A stretch of DNA of 14,665 nucleotides from DASPKW01 sp038244055. Lineage in GTDB: Bacteria; Planctomycetota; Phycisphaerae; Tepidisphaerales; Tepidisphaeraceae. The notes under the pieces were generated by a model that searched no databases, had not been told where the DNA came from, and saw only the letters and a program-made list of their open reading frames with translations. The stretch covers positions 1 through 14,665 of the forward strand of contig JBBRTW010000147.1 in NCBI GenBank assembly GCA_038244055.1. Direction: 5' to 3'. Of the stretch, positions 1-7,339 are shown piece after piece (position 1 is the stretch's first letter; each line of letters begins with the position of its first letter). The position numbers and the translations under genes were made by a program.

Positions 1-36
1 CCGAGCCAATCACCGGCGAGCTGAATCGTCATCCGC

Positions 37-84
37 GGCCTGCCGGCAGGATGCGCCCGATTTCGGGCCTTCCTGCCGGAGGCC
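37..84. other. Strong interrupted stem-loop upstream of the pilin operon
   Basis: Three nested stems can be read directly: GGCCT (37-41) with AGGCC (80-84), CCGGCAGGA (43-51) with TCCTGCCGG (71-79), and GCCCG (55-59) with CGGGC (64-68) around a 4-base ATTT loop. That is 19 base pairs with one bulged G at 42 and small internal loops. The left arm also contains a perfect 12-base palindrome (39-50). No T-run follows, so it is not a textbook intrinsic terminator. It could end the upstream transcript, protect an mRNA end, or be a copy of a dispersed palindromic repeat. The rest of bases 1-180 holds no gene and no promoter I can defend. Confidence 0.6.
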
Positions 85-180
85 CAAGCCGGCTTCCAGA
101 CCGCGACCGGGACACGACGTTAAACCATCCCACCGCGGCAAACCTCGCCGGCAAATGACCCGCGCGATACAGGAACGCAG

Positions 181-738
181 ATGATGCAGCAGTCAACGAG
201 CGCCAGTCGCCTTTGGACCCGCGGGAGGGTCCCGCTTCGGCGCGCGTTTACGCTCATCGAAATCCTGATCGTGGTCGTGATCCTGGGCATCCTGGCCGCG
301 ATCGTCATCCCGCAGTTTTCCAACGCATCGCACGTCGCCCGCGAGAATACGCTCAAGGATGACCTTCGCTATCTGCGGACGCAGATCATCGTCTACAAGG
401 CCCAGCACCGCGACGTTGCCCCGGGATATCCCGCCGGCAACACCAAAGCCACTCCGACCGACGATGATTTCGTCGCGCAGTTGACCGGGCACTCCAACGA
501 AACCGGCGGCGTTCAGATCAATCCGACGGCCGGGTATCCCTTCGGGCCCTACCTGCAAAAAATGCCGGTCAACCCGCTCAACACCCAGGCGAAAATCTTC
601 GTCGTGACCAATGGCCAGCCGATGCCCACAACCTCCCAGGGAAACGAGTATGGCTGGATCTACAAGCCTGAAACGCAGGAATTCATCGCCAATTCTGACC
701 AGGTGGACAACAATGGCGTACCCTACATGCAGTATTGA
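181..738 (+). CDS. Type IV pilin-like protein, GspG-type major pseudopilin
   Basis: A 185-residue prepilin. A short basic leader ends at Ala22, followed by the class III signal core starting FTLIEIL with Glu27 at mature position +5 and an uninterrupted hydrophobic helix to about residue 46. This is the signature of substrates of the prepilin peptidase, which would cut after Ala22 and methylate Phe23; Ala instead of Gly at -1 is tolerated in the family. The helix runs into DDLRYLRTQIIVYKAQH, which matches the GspG layout of a long N-terminal helix followed by a small domain with conserved Tyr-Pro. The start is chosen from AGGA at 171-174, six bases upstream; ATG at 184 is an equally usable second start. 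It is first in the visible operon and probably the main filament subunit. GspG versus PilA/PilE identity cannot be settled from sequence alone. Confidence 0.87.
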   Translation: MMQQSTSASRLWTRGRVPLRRAFTLIEILIVVVILGILAAIVIPQFSNASHVARENTLKDDLRYLRTQIIVYKAQHRDVAPGYPAGNTKATPTDDDFVAQLTGHSNETGGVQINPTAGYPFGPYLQKMPVNPLNTQAKIFVVTNGQPMPTTSQGNEYGWIYKPETQEFIANSDQVDNNGVPYMQY

Positions 739-1273
739 TGTCGGGAAGCGCCGCGCCGGTCCGCAAGGCGGGCGAGTGCGGCGGCGGCGCGGATTCAGCG
801 TCGCCGAAGCCCTGACCGCATCGGTCATTCTCGCGGTCGCTGTGGTTGGAATTGCCGGACCTCTCACGGCCGCGGGCGAACAAGCGCGGGTCTCCCAGGA
901 AAACTCAACCGCCGCCGTGCTGGCGCGGGAACTGATGGAGGAAATCGCCTCCAAGCCGCTGCTCGATGGTGGGACAACCTGCCATCTCGGCCCGGAAACC
1001 GCCGCCGGCGAGACGACCCGGGCCAATTTTGACAGCGCCGATGATTACCACGGTTATCACGATGGCAGCTCTGACATGACCACGCTCGGAGGAACCCGCC
1101 TGTCGATCGCGCCGGGCTATTCACGCGATGTGACGGTCGAGTATCGCGCCACGCCATCGGGTGCATCGGCGAGCTCGGGAGATTTCGGACTCGTGACGGT
1201 TTGCGTCACCACGCCGCACAAGCAAGTCGTCAAGATCAGCCGTCTCCTCGCCAAGCAACGTACCGCAACCTGA
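713..1273 (+). CDS. Prepilin-type protein, GspI/PilV-like minor pseudopilin
   Basis: A 186-residue minor pilin. An Arg-rich leader (RVRRRRG, about 21-27) is followed by the cleavage site Gly27|Phe28, then FSVAEALTASVIL with Glu32 at +5 and a hydrophobic helix to about 50. The following stretch around EQARVSQENSTAAVLARELMEEI resembles the GspI/PilV helix, where a helical pattern ending in MEE precedes a small beta domain. I set the start at 713 because AGGTGG (701-706) sits six bases upstream. An upstream ATG at 611 in the same frame would give a longer leader with no such site and deep overlap. The chosen start overlaps the preceding gene by 26 bases, so translation of the two is probably coupled. 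Its likely role is in the tip complex that primes filament assembly. Placement in the PilV/GspI family is by position and pattern, not detailed homology. Confidence 0.82.
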   Translation: MAYPTCSIDVGKRRAGPQGGRVRRRRGFSVAEALTASVILAVAVVGIAGPLTAAGEQARVSQENSTAAVLARELMEEIASKPLLDGGTTCHLGPETAAGETTRANFDSADDYHGYHDGSSDMTTLGGTRLSIAPGYSRDVTVEYRATPSGASASSGDFGLVTVCVTTPHKQVVKISRLLAKQRTAT

Positions 1274-1280
1274 TCGTCCC

Positions 1281-1955
1281 ATGATCGCTTTAGCCACAAA
1301 ACTTCGAGGATGTCGCCGCGGCATGACCGCCGTCGAGCTCTCGATTGGACTGGTCATCACCACGATGGTGATGGGGGCGATTTCTTCCCTCTGGTACGCG
1401 ATGGGCACCACCTGGAAAATCAGCGGGGCCGCCCAGGGCGCGGGATTGACCGCATCGATCGCCAGCGCCCGCATCGAAGCGCGCATTCGCGCTTCGCGGT
1501 ATTTCTTTCAATTCGCGGCCGGTTCGCTGACCACTACGCCGGCGACGCCCGCCTCGCTTTTCTACTGGAAAGACGACAACTGGACCGCCAGTCCCGATGG
1601 CATCGTGCAGATCGCCGAAATGGCGCTGATCGAGCACGACCCGGTCACCAAAAAGATCTACGTCTATGAAGCCATGCCGGCGGCATCGATGAGCGCGGCC
1701 CAGCTCACCCGCGCAGGCACCAACGCCACCGCAGCCGACATGACCGCCTCCACCAGTCCGGCCGCGTTCAAAAAACTGGATTTCGTGAAGCAGGCGATCC
1801 TGACCGATGCGGTGACCTATGCCAGCTTCAACGTTCCGACCGCCACCTTCGGCGCTCGCCCGGTGATCGAGTACACGCTTAAAGTCTCGCGTCCTGAAGG
1901 CGTTTCAACCCAGTACGGCTCCGCTTCTCCGCGCGCCACCGCAAATCCCGGCTGA
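1281..1955 (+). CDS. Prepilin-type protein, GspJ/PilW-like minor pseudopilin
   Basis: A 224-residue minor pilin. A short basic leader ends Gly14|Met15, then MTAVELSIGLVITTMVMG with Glu19 at +5. A transmembrane helix extends to about residue 38, and a long C-terminal domain shows no recognisable catalytic motif. Met at mature +1 replaces the usual Phe. Helical residues 46-70 contain an SARIEARIRAS pattern typical of the amphipathic continuation of the pilin helix. GspJ/PilW proteins are the largest beta-domain minor pilins after GspK, which fits the length and position. It starts 8 bases after the previous stop with no clear ribosome binding site, so expression probably relies on coupling. The next gene begins 5 bases after its stop codon. 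Confidence 0.77.
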   Translation: MIALATKLRGCRRGMTAVELSIGLVITTMVMGAISSLWYAMGTTWKISGAAQGAGLTASIASARIEARIRASRYFFQFAAGSLTTTPATPASLFYWKDDNWTASPDGIVQIAEMALIEHDPVTKKIYVYEAMPAASMSAAQLTRAGTNATAADMTASTSPAAFKKLDFVKQAILTDAVTYASFNVPTATFGARPVIEYTLKVSRPEGVSTQYGSASPRATANPG

Positions 1956-1959
1956 TACC

Positions 1960-3126
1960 ATGACCCACTTACGCCAACATCGTCGCGGGATTTCACTGAT
2001 CATGGTCATGCTCGTGGTCGGCTCGGCCTCGGTCATGTCCCTGGCAGTGCTTTCCAGCAATATCCTCCAGGCATCGGCCTCGGCCGGTGAAGGCAGCGTA
2101 CTCCAGGCCGATGCGATGGCCGAGTCGGGCATCAATCGGGCCCTGTACTATCTCCAGAACATCGACAGCACGACCAAGTGCCCGGCGACCGTTGCCTCGG
2201 GCGGAACCTACACCGAAAACGGGACGACACTGGGTAGCAGCGTTCCCGGCTCATTCAATCTCCAGGTCAAAGGCACGGGAACCAACCGCTGGAAGATCGA
2301 CTCAACCGGGTCAGTGACCACGACGCGTGGAACCATCACCCGAAAACTGTCCACGACCATCGACGTCAACTATTTCGGGTATGCGGTCGCGCTGGGCAGT
2401 TCCGGCGCGACGTCCATCCCCGCTTCGGTCACGGTGACAGGCGATGTTTACGCGCCTGGCGCGGTGACCAACGCGGGCGCTTTGGGCGGCACGCTTTACT
2501 CCAGTTCGGCCACCAATTCCGGATCGGGCTCGACGCGTGCGAGCAAGAGTAGTTCGGGCGTCACGGTGACTCCGGTGCCCGCCCTTGCATCCGCGAATCA
2601 CTACGGCATGGCTTACACCTACAACGGCAAGGCCGGACTGGCGACGGCGCTGGTGCTGACGACGTTGTCCAATGTCACCTACGGGCCGACACTTGCCAAT
2701 CCGGCGGGGATTTATACGGCGATCGGTAACCTCACCCTCAATGGAAATGCGAAGATCAACGGCGTGCTGGTGATCAATGGCGGGCAACTCATCGTCAAGA
2801 ACACCGGCAATTCCATCACCGCGCCCACGGGGCTTGCGGCGGTGATCAGCGATGGCGACCTGGTCTTTAAGGCCGACAGCGCCACGCTCGATGTATCGGG
2901 GCTCGTGTGGGTGGCGACGAAAATCTCCCGTAATGCCACCACCGGCGCCGGCTGCCGCTTGGCCGTGACCGGCGCGTTCATTTCTCCTTCGGCCTCCCCG
3001 TTCGATTCGGGAGTGCCCACAACGATTATCTACGACAAGGCGAAAGCATCGGTCCCCGGTATCTGGCTGGGGCTGACGCGACCGCCCGCGCCGACCAATT
3101 TGACCGTCGTCGGCTGGACTAATTAA
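1960..3126 (+). CDS. PilX/GspK-like large minor pilin with beta-rich domain
   Basis: A 388-residue protein with a pilin-like N-terminus: RRG at 8-10, then ISLIMVMLVVGSAS without Glu at +5. Lack of Glu5 is characteristic of GspK tip subunits and common in PilX, whereas the other pilins here retain it. The pattern QADAMAESGINRALYYLQ (about 48-65) is the AEAG-like helix shared by PilX and GspK. From about residue 135 to 345 the protein is rich in Gly, Ser, Thr, Val and Asn, with repeated short strands (IPASVTVTGDVYAPG, then LTLNGNAKINGVLVINGG, then LDVSGLVWVA). These suggest a right-handed beta-helix or bactofilin-like fold, as in large PilX-type proteins of environmental bacteria. It is probably the filament tip cap or adhesive element. 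Its position at the end of the GspG-I-J series supports the GspK role. The beta-helix is inferred from residue pattern only. Confidence 0.72.
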   Translation: MTHLRQHRRGISLIMVMLVVGSASVMSLAVLSSNILQASASAGEGSVLQADAMAESGINRALYYLQNIDSTTKCPATVASGGTYTENGTTLGSSVPGSFNLQVKGTGTNRWKIDSTGSVTTTRGTITRKLSTTIDVNYFGYAVALGSSGATSIPASVTVTGDVYAPGAVTNAGALGGTLYSSSATNSGSGSTRASKSSSGVTVTPVPALASANHYGMAYTYNGKAGLATALVLTTLSNVTYGPTLANPAGIYTAIGNLTLNGNAKINGVLVINGGQLIVKNTGNSITAPTGLAAVISDGDLVFKADSATLDVSGLVWVATKISRNATTGAGCRLAVTGAFISPSASPFDSGVPTTIIYDKAKASVPGIWLGLTRPPAPTNLTVVGWTN

Positions 3127-3163
3127 CCAACCGCAAAGTGAAGAGAAACTCGAGGAAATCCGC

Positions 3164-3418
3164 ATGAAAACCACCAAGTTGCTGACCATCGTGATCGCGT
3201 TGCAGGGCCTGATGCTCATGGGCCAATGGCTGGGAGTCCCCCAGGTCACCTCTCCCGCGGCCGCGCAAATTCCCGATGCGGGCGGGCAGCGGATTCAGAT
3301 GATCGATGAGCTCAAATCGCTCAACGGCAAGATGGACAAGCTGATCGGGTATTTGGAGTCCGGCAAGCTCGAGGTAAAGGTCGTCCCGGCCGATGAGAAC
3401 AAGGCTGGCCGCCGATAA
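3164..3418 (+). CDS. Small secreted protein of unknown function in pilin operon
   Basis: An 84-residue protein I cannot assign to a named family. Residues 1-34 form a signal-peptide-like segment: MKTTK, then a hydrophobic core to about residue 24, ending TSPAAAQ, with possible cleavage after Ala34. If uncleaved it would be an N-terminal membrane anchor. The mature part begins near IPDAGGQRIQMIDELKSL and forms one amphipathic helix with heptad spacing (Ile, Leu, Leu, Met, Leu, Ile), consistent with a short coiled coil. It ends in a charged tail. GAGGA (3152-3156) sits seven bases before the ATG, a strong ribosome binding site, and codon use matches its neighbours, so it is very likely real. 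Lying between the PilX-like and FimT-like genes, it may be a periplasmic accessory or chaperone of the filament system. That role is inferred from position only. Confidence 0.75.
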   Translation: MKTTKLLTIVIALQGLMLMGQWLGVPQVTSPAAAQIPDAGGQRIQMIDELKSLNGKMDKLIGYLESGKLEVKVVPADENKAGRR

Positions 3419-3482
3419 CTGACCGCGTCTCGTGATTCGCGCCAGTGGAGAGTCGGTTGTTGCGCTCACAAACAGGTGCGCC

Positions 3483-4061
3483 ATGTTTCGATGTACCCAA
3501 TCCGTGCCGATGTGTCGCCGCAATGCTGCGCGCCCCCGCGCCTTCACTCTGATCGAGATCCTCGTCGTCGTGGTGATCATGGGGATCGCCGCCGCCGTGA
3601 TCGTCCCGACCATTTCCGATCGCGACGATCTCAAGGCCGCGGCCGGCGCGCGCATCCTCATGTCCGACCTCATGTACGCCCAGAACCGCGCGATTACCAC
3701 GCAAACCAAGCATTACGTCATCTTCAACAACACCGCCGCGCCCTACAGCTACCGCATCGCGACCTCGGTCACGCCGGTTGTTGATATCACCCACCCGGTG
3801 ACCAAAGCATCAACGTATGTTGTCACTTTCGGCGCCAATGGCACCCCGGGATTGAGTGATGTGAGTCTGGGCACGGTGACATTCGAAGGCAAGAAAACCA
3901 TCGCCTTCGATGAACTCGGCGTGCCCTACTTCTACGACCCCGCCACCAGCACCACCACCGCGCTCTCCGTTTCCGCCGGCAGCAGCATCCAGGTCAAGTC
4001 CGGTAAGTTCACGGTCACCCTCAAAATCGAGCCTTATACCGGAGAGATCAGCGTCAACTAA
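3483..4061 (+). CDS. Prepilin-type protein, GspH/FimT-like minor pseudopilin
   Basis: A 192-residue minor pilin. A basic leader ends at Ala20|Phe21, then FTLIEILVVVVIMG with Glu25 at +5. The C-terminal side of the helix reads AAGARILMSDLMYAQNRAIT, the classic GspH/FimT pattern in which residues after the transmembrane part read roughly LxxxLxxARxxAI. A beta-rich domain follows, containing HYVIFNN and ending in a short EPYTGEISVN tail. I choose the ATG at 3483, with AGGTG at 3474-3478 just upstream. A GTG at 3432 extends the frame by 17 residues but has no ribosome binding site, and ATG at 3510 would shorten the leader. It is separated from the GspG-I-J-K series by the small secreted protein. 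Probable role: minor subunit or tip component. This is the clearest GspH/FimT match in the window. Confidence 0.83.
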   Translation: MFRCTQSVPMCRRNAARPRAFTLIEILVVVVIMGIAAAVIVPTISDRDDLKAAAGARILMSDLMYAQNRAITTQTKHYVIFNNTAAPYSYRIATSVTPVVDITHPVTKASTYVVTFGANGTPGLSDVSLGTVTFEGKKTIAFDELGVPYFYDPATSTTTALSVSAGSSIQVKSGKFTVTLKIEPYTGEISVN

Positions 4062-4148
4062 ACTCGTCAACCGGATAACCCGAAGGACCCATAGAAATGA
4101 TTCGTGGGAATTGCGGACCCGTGCCGTCCTGAGAGTGAGATTCGCCAG

Positions 4149-5465
4149 ATGATTCGGCTTACCAGAGCGCAAATCCTGCCCATTGGCGTCGATGTCGGCC
4201 ACGACAGCGTCAAGATGATTCAATTGGAAGTCATCGGCGATTCGCTGACCGTCACCGCCGCCGCCAAAATGCCGCTGCCCGCGGAGGTCAAAGACCAGCC
4301 CGAGCTTCGCATCGCCGTGGCATCGGACCTGATTCGCCAGATGCTGCGCCAGCACCCGTTTCGCGGCCGCAAGGTCGTTGCGGCCCTTCCGCGCGAAATC
4401 GTGCACATGAAAAACCTGCGACTCCCGCAGATGCCGATGACCGAACTCCCCGCCGTCGTGCAATTTGAAGCCCGCAACGTCTTCCCCTTCGACACCGAGC
4501 AAGCCAAGGTGCATTCACTCCTGGCGGGTGAAATCCGCCAGGGAACTGAAGTCCGCCAGGAAGTGATCCTGCTGGCCGCCAAGAACGATGACGTCAGCGC
4601 CTTGATCGAACACCTGCATCATGCCGGCGCGATCATCGAATCGCTCGATGTCGAGCCCTGCGCCCTTTATCGCTCCGTCGAGCGGTTCATTCGCCGCCGC
4701 GAGGATGAGGGTGATGTGAACGTGATCGTCGATGTCGGCGTCCGTCGCAGCCAGGTGGTCATTGGCCGGGGGCGGGAGATCAGCTTTATCAAGCCCATCG
4801 ATATCGGGGGCTGGCATTTTCACGATTCGGTCAGCAAGAAACTGGGGATCACGCTCGAAGAGGCAGAGGCGCTTCGCCGTAGGCTGATTGAGGCCGGTGA
4901 GCCGGCCGATCCCGCCGCCCGGCGCGACCCGGTCCGTCAGGCGGTCTTCGATGCAACGCGCGTCCCCATGGAAGAACTCGGCCGCGAAATCTCCCTCTGT
5001 CTTCGTTATTACTCGGTGACCTTCCGCGGCCAGCGCCCGACGCGCCTCCGCCTGGTCGGCGGCGAGGCCAGCGATCCACAGCTTCAGACACTCCTCAATT
5101 CCGCGCTGGTGATTCCGGTCGAAGTCGGCCGGCCTCTCTACAGCGTCAACACGAGTAAAATGAAGCCGACCGATCGCCGCGGCGCGATGTGCGAATGGGC
5201 CCTGGCCCTGGGATTGGCGCTCAAGACCACCACCTCCCACTACGGCCCGCGCGATGGCAAGGCGCGCGATCCCGCCGGCTTCGACAAGGACCCGCTCAAT
5301 CTCAATCCGGGCGTGACCAGCAGCGGCGCTGAAGTGGTGGATATGACCAAAGCCATTCGCGATGCCGAGCAGGCGGGCGTTCGCGGCGATTCCATCCGCG
5401 CCGGGGCTTCCGAACGTCAGGCCGCTGTTGCCGGCAACGCCAGGACGGAGCCCACCCATGCGTGA
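4149..5465 (+). CDS. PilM, cytoplasmic actin-like assembly protein
   Basis: A 438-residue protein of the PilM/FtsA-like actin-fold family, which sits on the cytoplasmic face of the inner membrane and binds the PilN N-terminus. Visible motifs: GVDVGHDSVKMIQL near residues 13-26 (phosphate-1 type loop), VVAALPREIVHMKNLRLPQMP (about 77-97, read in two parts), VIVDVGVRRSQVVI (about 193-206, phosphate-2 type) and LRLVGGEASD (adenosine-loop type). About 70 residues after the fold, rich in Asp, Gly, Ala and Arg, look disordered and make it longer than the usual 350 residues. I choose ATG 4149; a GTG at 4104 in frame adds 15 residues without a better ribosome site. GAGAGTGAGA lies 8 bases upstream. 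Its last 8 bases overlap pilN. Part of the PilMNOP alignment complex. Confidence 0.88.
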   Translation: MIRLTRAQILPIGVDVGHDSVKMIQLEVIGDSLTVTAAAKMPLPAEVKDQPELRIAVASDLIRQMLRQHPFRGRKVVAALPREIVHMKNLRLPQMPMTELPAVVQFEARNVFPFDTEQAKVHSLLAGEIRQGTEVRQEVILLAAKNDDVSALIEHLHHAGAIIESLDVEPCALYRSVERFIRRREDEGDVNVIVDVGVRRSQVVIGRGREISFIKPIDIGGWHFHDSVSKKLGITLEEAEALRRRLIEAGEPADPAARRDPVRQAVFDATRVPMEELGREISLCLRYYSVTFRGQRPTRLRLVGGEASDPQLQTLLNSALVIPVEVGRPLYSVNTSKMKPTDRRGAMCEWALALGLALKTTTSHYGPRDGKARDPAGFDKDPLNLNPGVTSSGAEVVDMTKAIRDAEQAGVRGDSIRAGASERQAAVAGNARTEPTHA

Positions 5466-6063
5466 TCTCGAATTCCTTCCCGAGTGGTATCCGCAAACGC
5501 GCCGGCGTCGCCGCCTGGTCGTGCTTCAAGGATGGCTCACTGTGCTCATGGTCCTCGGAATGGGTGCATATCTGTTTCTGGTCGATGGCAATATCGCCTC
5601 CGATGAGCGGTCGCTCGCCTCATTGAAAGATCAGATCAAGACGACCGACTCGCAGCTCGCCGAGATGGACAAGCTCGATACCCTCCGCCGCCAGCTCAGC
5701 CAGCAGACGCAGATCCTCACCCGCCTGGGTTTCTACGTCGAGGCCTGCACGATGGTGCACACTCTCGACAGCATCATGCCCCGGCAGATGTCCCTGATCG
5801 GTCTCCATTTCGATAACGAGGAAAAGGCCGATCCCTCAGCGCTGGTAGCCGCCCGGGCCGATGCCCAGGTCGATCGGAAACTCAAGGTCCGATTGCAGGG
5901 CGTCTGCCCCACCGATGTCGATCTCGCGAATTTCATGACCCAGTTGAGCGCCGTTCCCTTCTTCGAGGCCGTGAACATCACCTACGCCCGCGAAAAAAGT
6001 GATACCAACCATGTGATGCGCGAATTTGAAGTCACGTTCTTCATCAACCTGAATGGAGCGTGA
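5458..6063 (+). CDS. PilN, inner-membrane alignment protein
   Basis: A 201-residue bitopic membrane protein. The cytoplasmic N-terminus MRDLEFLPEWYPQ precedes a run of five Arg (15-19), then a single transmembrane helix (about 21-41) and a periplasmic part with a coiled-coil segment (ASLKDQIKTTDSQLAEM). The C-terminal ferredoxin-like domain contains a strand pattern around RKLKVRLQGVC and an ending EFEVTFFINLNG. In type IV pilus systems the PilN N-terminal peptide (consensus like INLLPWR) docks in PilM; LEFLPEWY looks like a diverged form of that motif. The ATG at 5458 overlaps the end of pilM by 8 bases, and GGAG (5447-5450) lies seven bases upstream. An in-frame ATG at 5362 inside pilM is not supported by a site. 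It pairs with the next gene, PilO, as in other pilus operons. Confidence 0.85.
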   Translation: MRDLEFLPEWYPQTRRRRRLVVLQGWLTVLMVLGMGAYLFLVDGNIASDERSLASLKDQIKTTDSQLAEMDKLDTLRRQLSQQTQILTRLGFYVEACTMVHTLDSIMPRQMSLIGLHFDNEEKADPSALVAARADAQVDRKLKVRLQGVCPTDVDLANFMTQLSAVPFFEAVNITYAREKSDTNHVMREFEVTFFINLNGA

Positions 6064-6070
6064 GCAGCCT

Positions 6071-6625
6071 ATGCGAACCGTCAAGAGTCAAATCGCCTGG
6101 TGTGCCCGGGCCCATTGGTGCCTCAGCATCGTCATGGGCGCGATGGTCATCACCTTCATCGTCTTCGGCTGGCGTCCCGCCTGGTCGCGGCAGCGGCAGT
6201 TGCGGACCGATATCGAATCCGCCTCGCACATTCTCGATACCAATCAGTCCCGCGCCACCAATCTGCCGATCTTGATGCTCGAAGTCTCCCGGCTGAAGGG
6301 CAAGCTCGATCGCTTCAACAAAAAGCTGCCCAAAACCGCCGAACTCGGCGAGTTCATCCGCGACCTGACCCAGTACAGTCAGCAGAACTCGCTGCGCAAG
6401 CTGGTTCATCAGCCCGGTGCCATTCGCCGGCTTGAGCTCTATGGCGAACTTCCGATCACGATGAATTTCGAAGGGGATTTCAACAGCGTTTTCACCTTCC
6501 TGAGACAGATGGAAGACATGTCGCGCCTGGCGCGGGTGAAGACGCTTACCATCCGCTGCCGCGATCCCAAGCTGGGCGGCGTGGATGTGAGCATGGCCGT
6601 GAACGTTTACTTTTCGGAGCTGTGA
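6071..6625 (+). CDS. PilO, inner-membrane alignment protein
   Basis: A 184-residue bitopic protein. A cytoplasmic basic start is followed by a transmembrane helix (about 17-36), a coiled-coil region (SRQRQLRTDIESASHILD and EVSRLKGKLDRFNKKLP) and a C-terminal ferredoxin-like domain. The strands around LYGELPITMNFEGDFNSVF, then FLRQMEDM, match the PilO pattern of a substrate-binding-like sheet. PilO dimerises with PilN and spans the periplasm to couple to PilP and the secretin. GAGCGTGAG lies just before ATG 6071. ATG 6053 in the same frame adds six residues but overlaps the pilN end by 11 bases and lacks a Shine-Dalgarno site, so 6071 is preferred. The stop codon overlaps the start of the next gene (TGATG), showing tight coupling. 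Confident as a PilO family member; T2SS GspM is the only serious alternative. Confidence 0.83.
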   Translation: MRTVKSQIAWCARAHWCLSIVMGAMVITFIVFGWRPAWSRQRQLRTDIESASHILDTNQSRATNLPILMLEVSRLKGKLDRFNKKLPKTAELGEFIRDLTQYSQQNSLRKLVHQPGAIRRLELYGELPITMNFEGDFNSVFTFLRQMEDMSRLARVKTLTIRCRDPKLGGVDVSMAVNVYFSEL

Positions 6626-7242
6626 TGATCGGCGCACTATCCACATCCTGGCCCGCCAAGCTCTTTCGCGCCGCCCAGGCGGATCCGAAGAAGGCATCCA
6701 TCCTCGGCGGGCTCCTGCTGGTCATGGTCATCATGTGGGTCCGCCTTCTCTCGGGCTCCTCGCCCGCCGCCGCATCCGCCGCCAACACAGGCCAGCGCGC
6801 CGGCAGCTCACTCCTGCCCCAACCCGCAAAGCCGTCGCAAAAGGGAGGCTCGGCGCAGGCGTTACAGGACTGGGCCGGCCGCCCGTTATCGCCCCTGAGC
6901 CGCAATTTATTCGCGATAAATTACGATTTCTTCCCGCAGGATGGGTCCAAAGCGCCTGTCCTTCGGGCGCCGCAGGGGGATGGATTCTGGGATCAACTTG
7001 CAAAGTCGATGACCGCGCGAGCCGATCAAAGAAAAGAGCACGAGGTGCTGGTCGAGAATCTGCGCCTGCAGGCGGCGCAGCTTAGCGTGCAGAGCACCAT
7101 GATGGGCCCTTCGCCAAGGGCGCTCATCAACGGGGAATTGCTTGGGGTTGGAGACGTCGTCGCGTCGTTCCGGGTCTCGAAGATCGAGGCCCGGAGAATC
7201 GTGGTCGAGCGCGAGGGCATCAAGCTCGAAATACGGTTCTGA
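6625..7242 (+). CDS. GspC/PilP-like periplasmic clamp protein
   Basis: A 205-residue protein. Short cytoplasmic N-terminus, transmembrane helix around residues 26-43, then a Ser/Ala/Gly/Gln-rich linker (about 45-80) and a C-terminal small beta domain. The last 45 residues read SPRALINGELLGVGDVV then FRVSKIEARRIVVEREGIKLEIRF. This is the pattern of GspC homology-region and PilP domains: Ala-x-Ile-Asn-Gly, Gly-Asp-x-Val, then two strands before the C-terminus. Such domains bind the secretin N0 domain. With a transmembrane helix rather than a lipobox it resembles GspC more than PilP, giving a mixed character. ATG 6625 is chosen because CGGAGC (6615-6620) lies 5 bases upstream. The preceding GTG 6622 would be one residue longer and too close. 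Followed by a 179-base structured gap before the secretin. Confidence 0.73.
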   Translation: MIGALSTSWPAKLFRAAQADPKKASILGGLLLVMVIMWVRLLSGSSPAAASAANTGQRAGSSLLPQPAKPSQKGGSAQALQDWAGRPLSPLSRNLFAINYDFFPQDGSKAPVLRAPQGDGFWDQLAKSMTARADQRKEHEVLVENLRLQAAQLSVQSTMMGPSPRALINGELLGVGDVVASFRVSKIEARRIVVEREGIKLEIRF

Positions 7243-7263
7243 AAAACGTGCAGGCCAATGCGC

Positions 7264-7296
7264 CCGCCACCGGTCTATTCCACAGCGGACCGGCGG
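7264..7296 (+). other. Weak inverted repeat in the pilP-pilQ gap
   Basis: CCGGT (7270-7274) can pair with ACCGG (7289-7293), and alternatively CCGCC (7264-7268) with GGCGG (7292-7296). The two pairings exclude each other, so at best one 5-bp stem forms. This segment belongs to the 179-base gap between the GspC/PilP-like gene and the secretin. The rest of the gap upstream of 7340 shows no gene and no promoter I can defend; TTGACG at 7319-7324 resembles a -35 box but has no matching -10. Confidence 0.3.
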
Positions 7297-7339
7297 ACTA
7301 TCAGGCGAATCGGCTTGTTTGACGACGATGCCCGCAGAA

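Noticed and set aside
3480..3494. 15-base identity with 13138-13152 (GCCATGTTTCGATGT)
   Set aside because: One shared 15-mer is not surprising in a window of this length and the flanks do not match, so it is not evidence of a mobile or regulatory repeat.
4097..4132. 11-codon frame (MIRGNCGPVPS) before pilM with a GAAGGA site upstream
   Set aside because: Could be a leader peptide, but it is too short to separate from chance and shows no attenuator structure.
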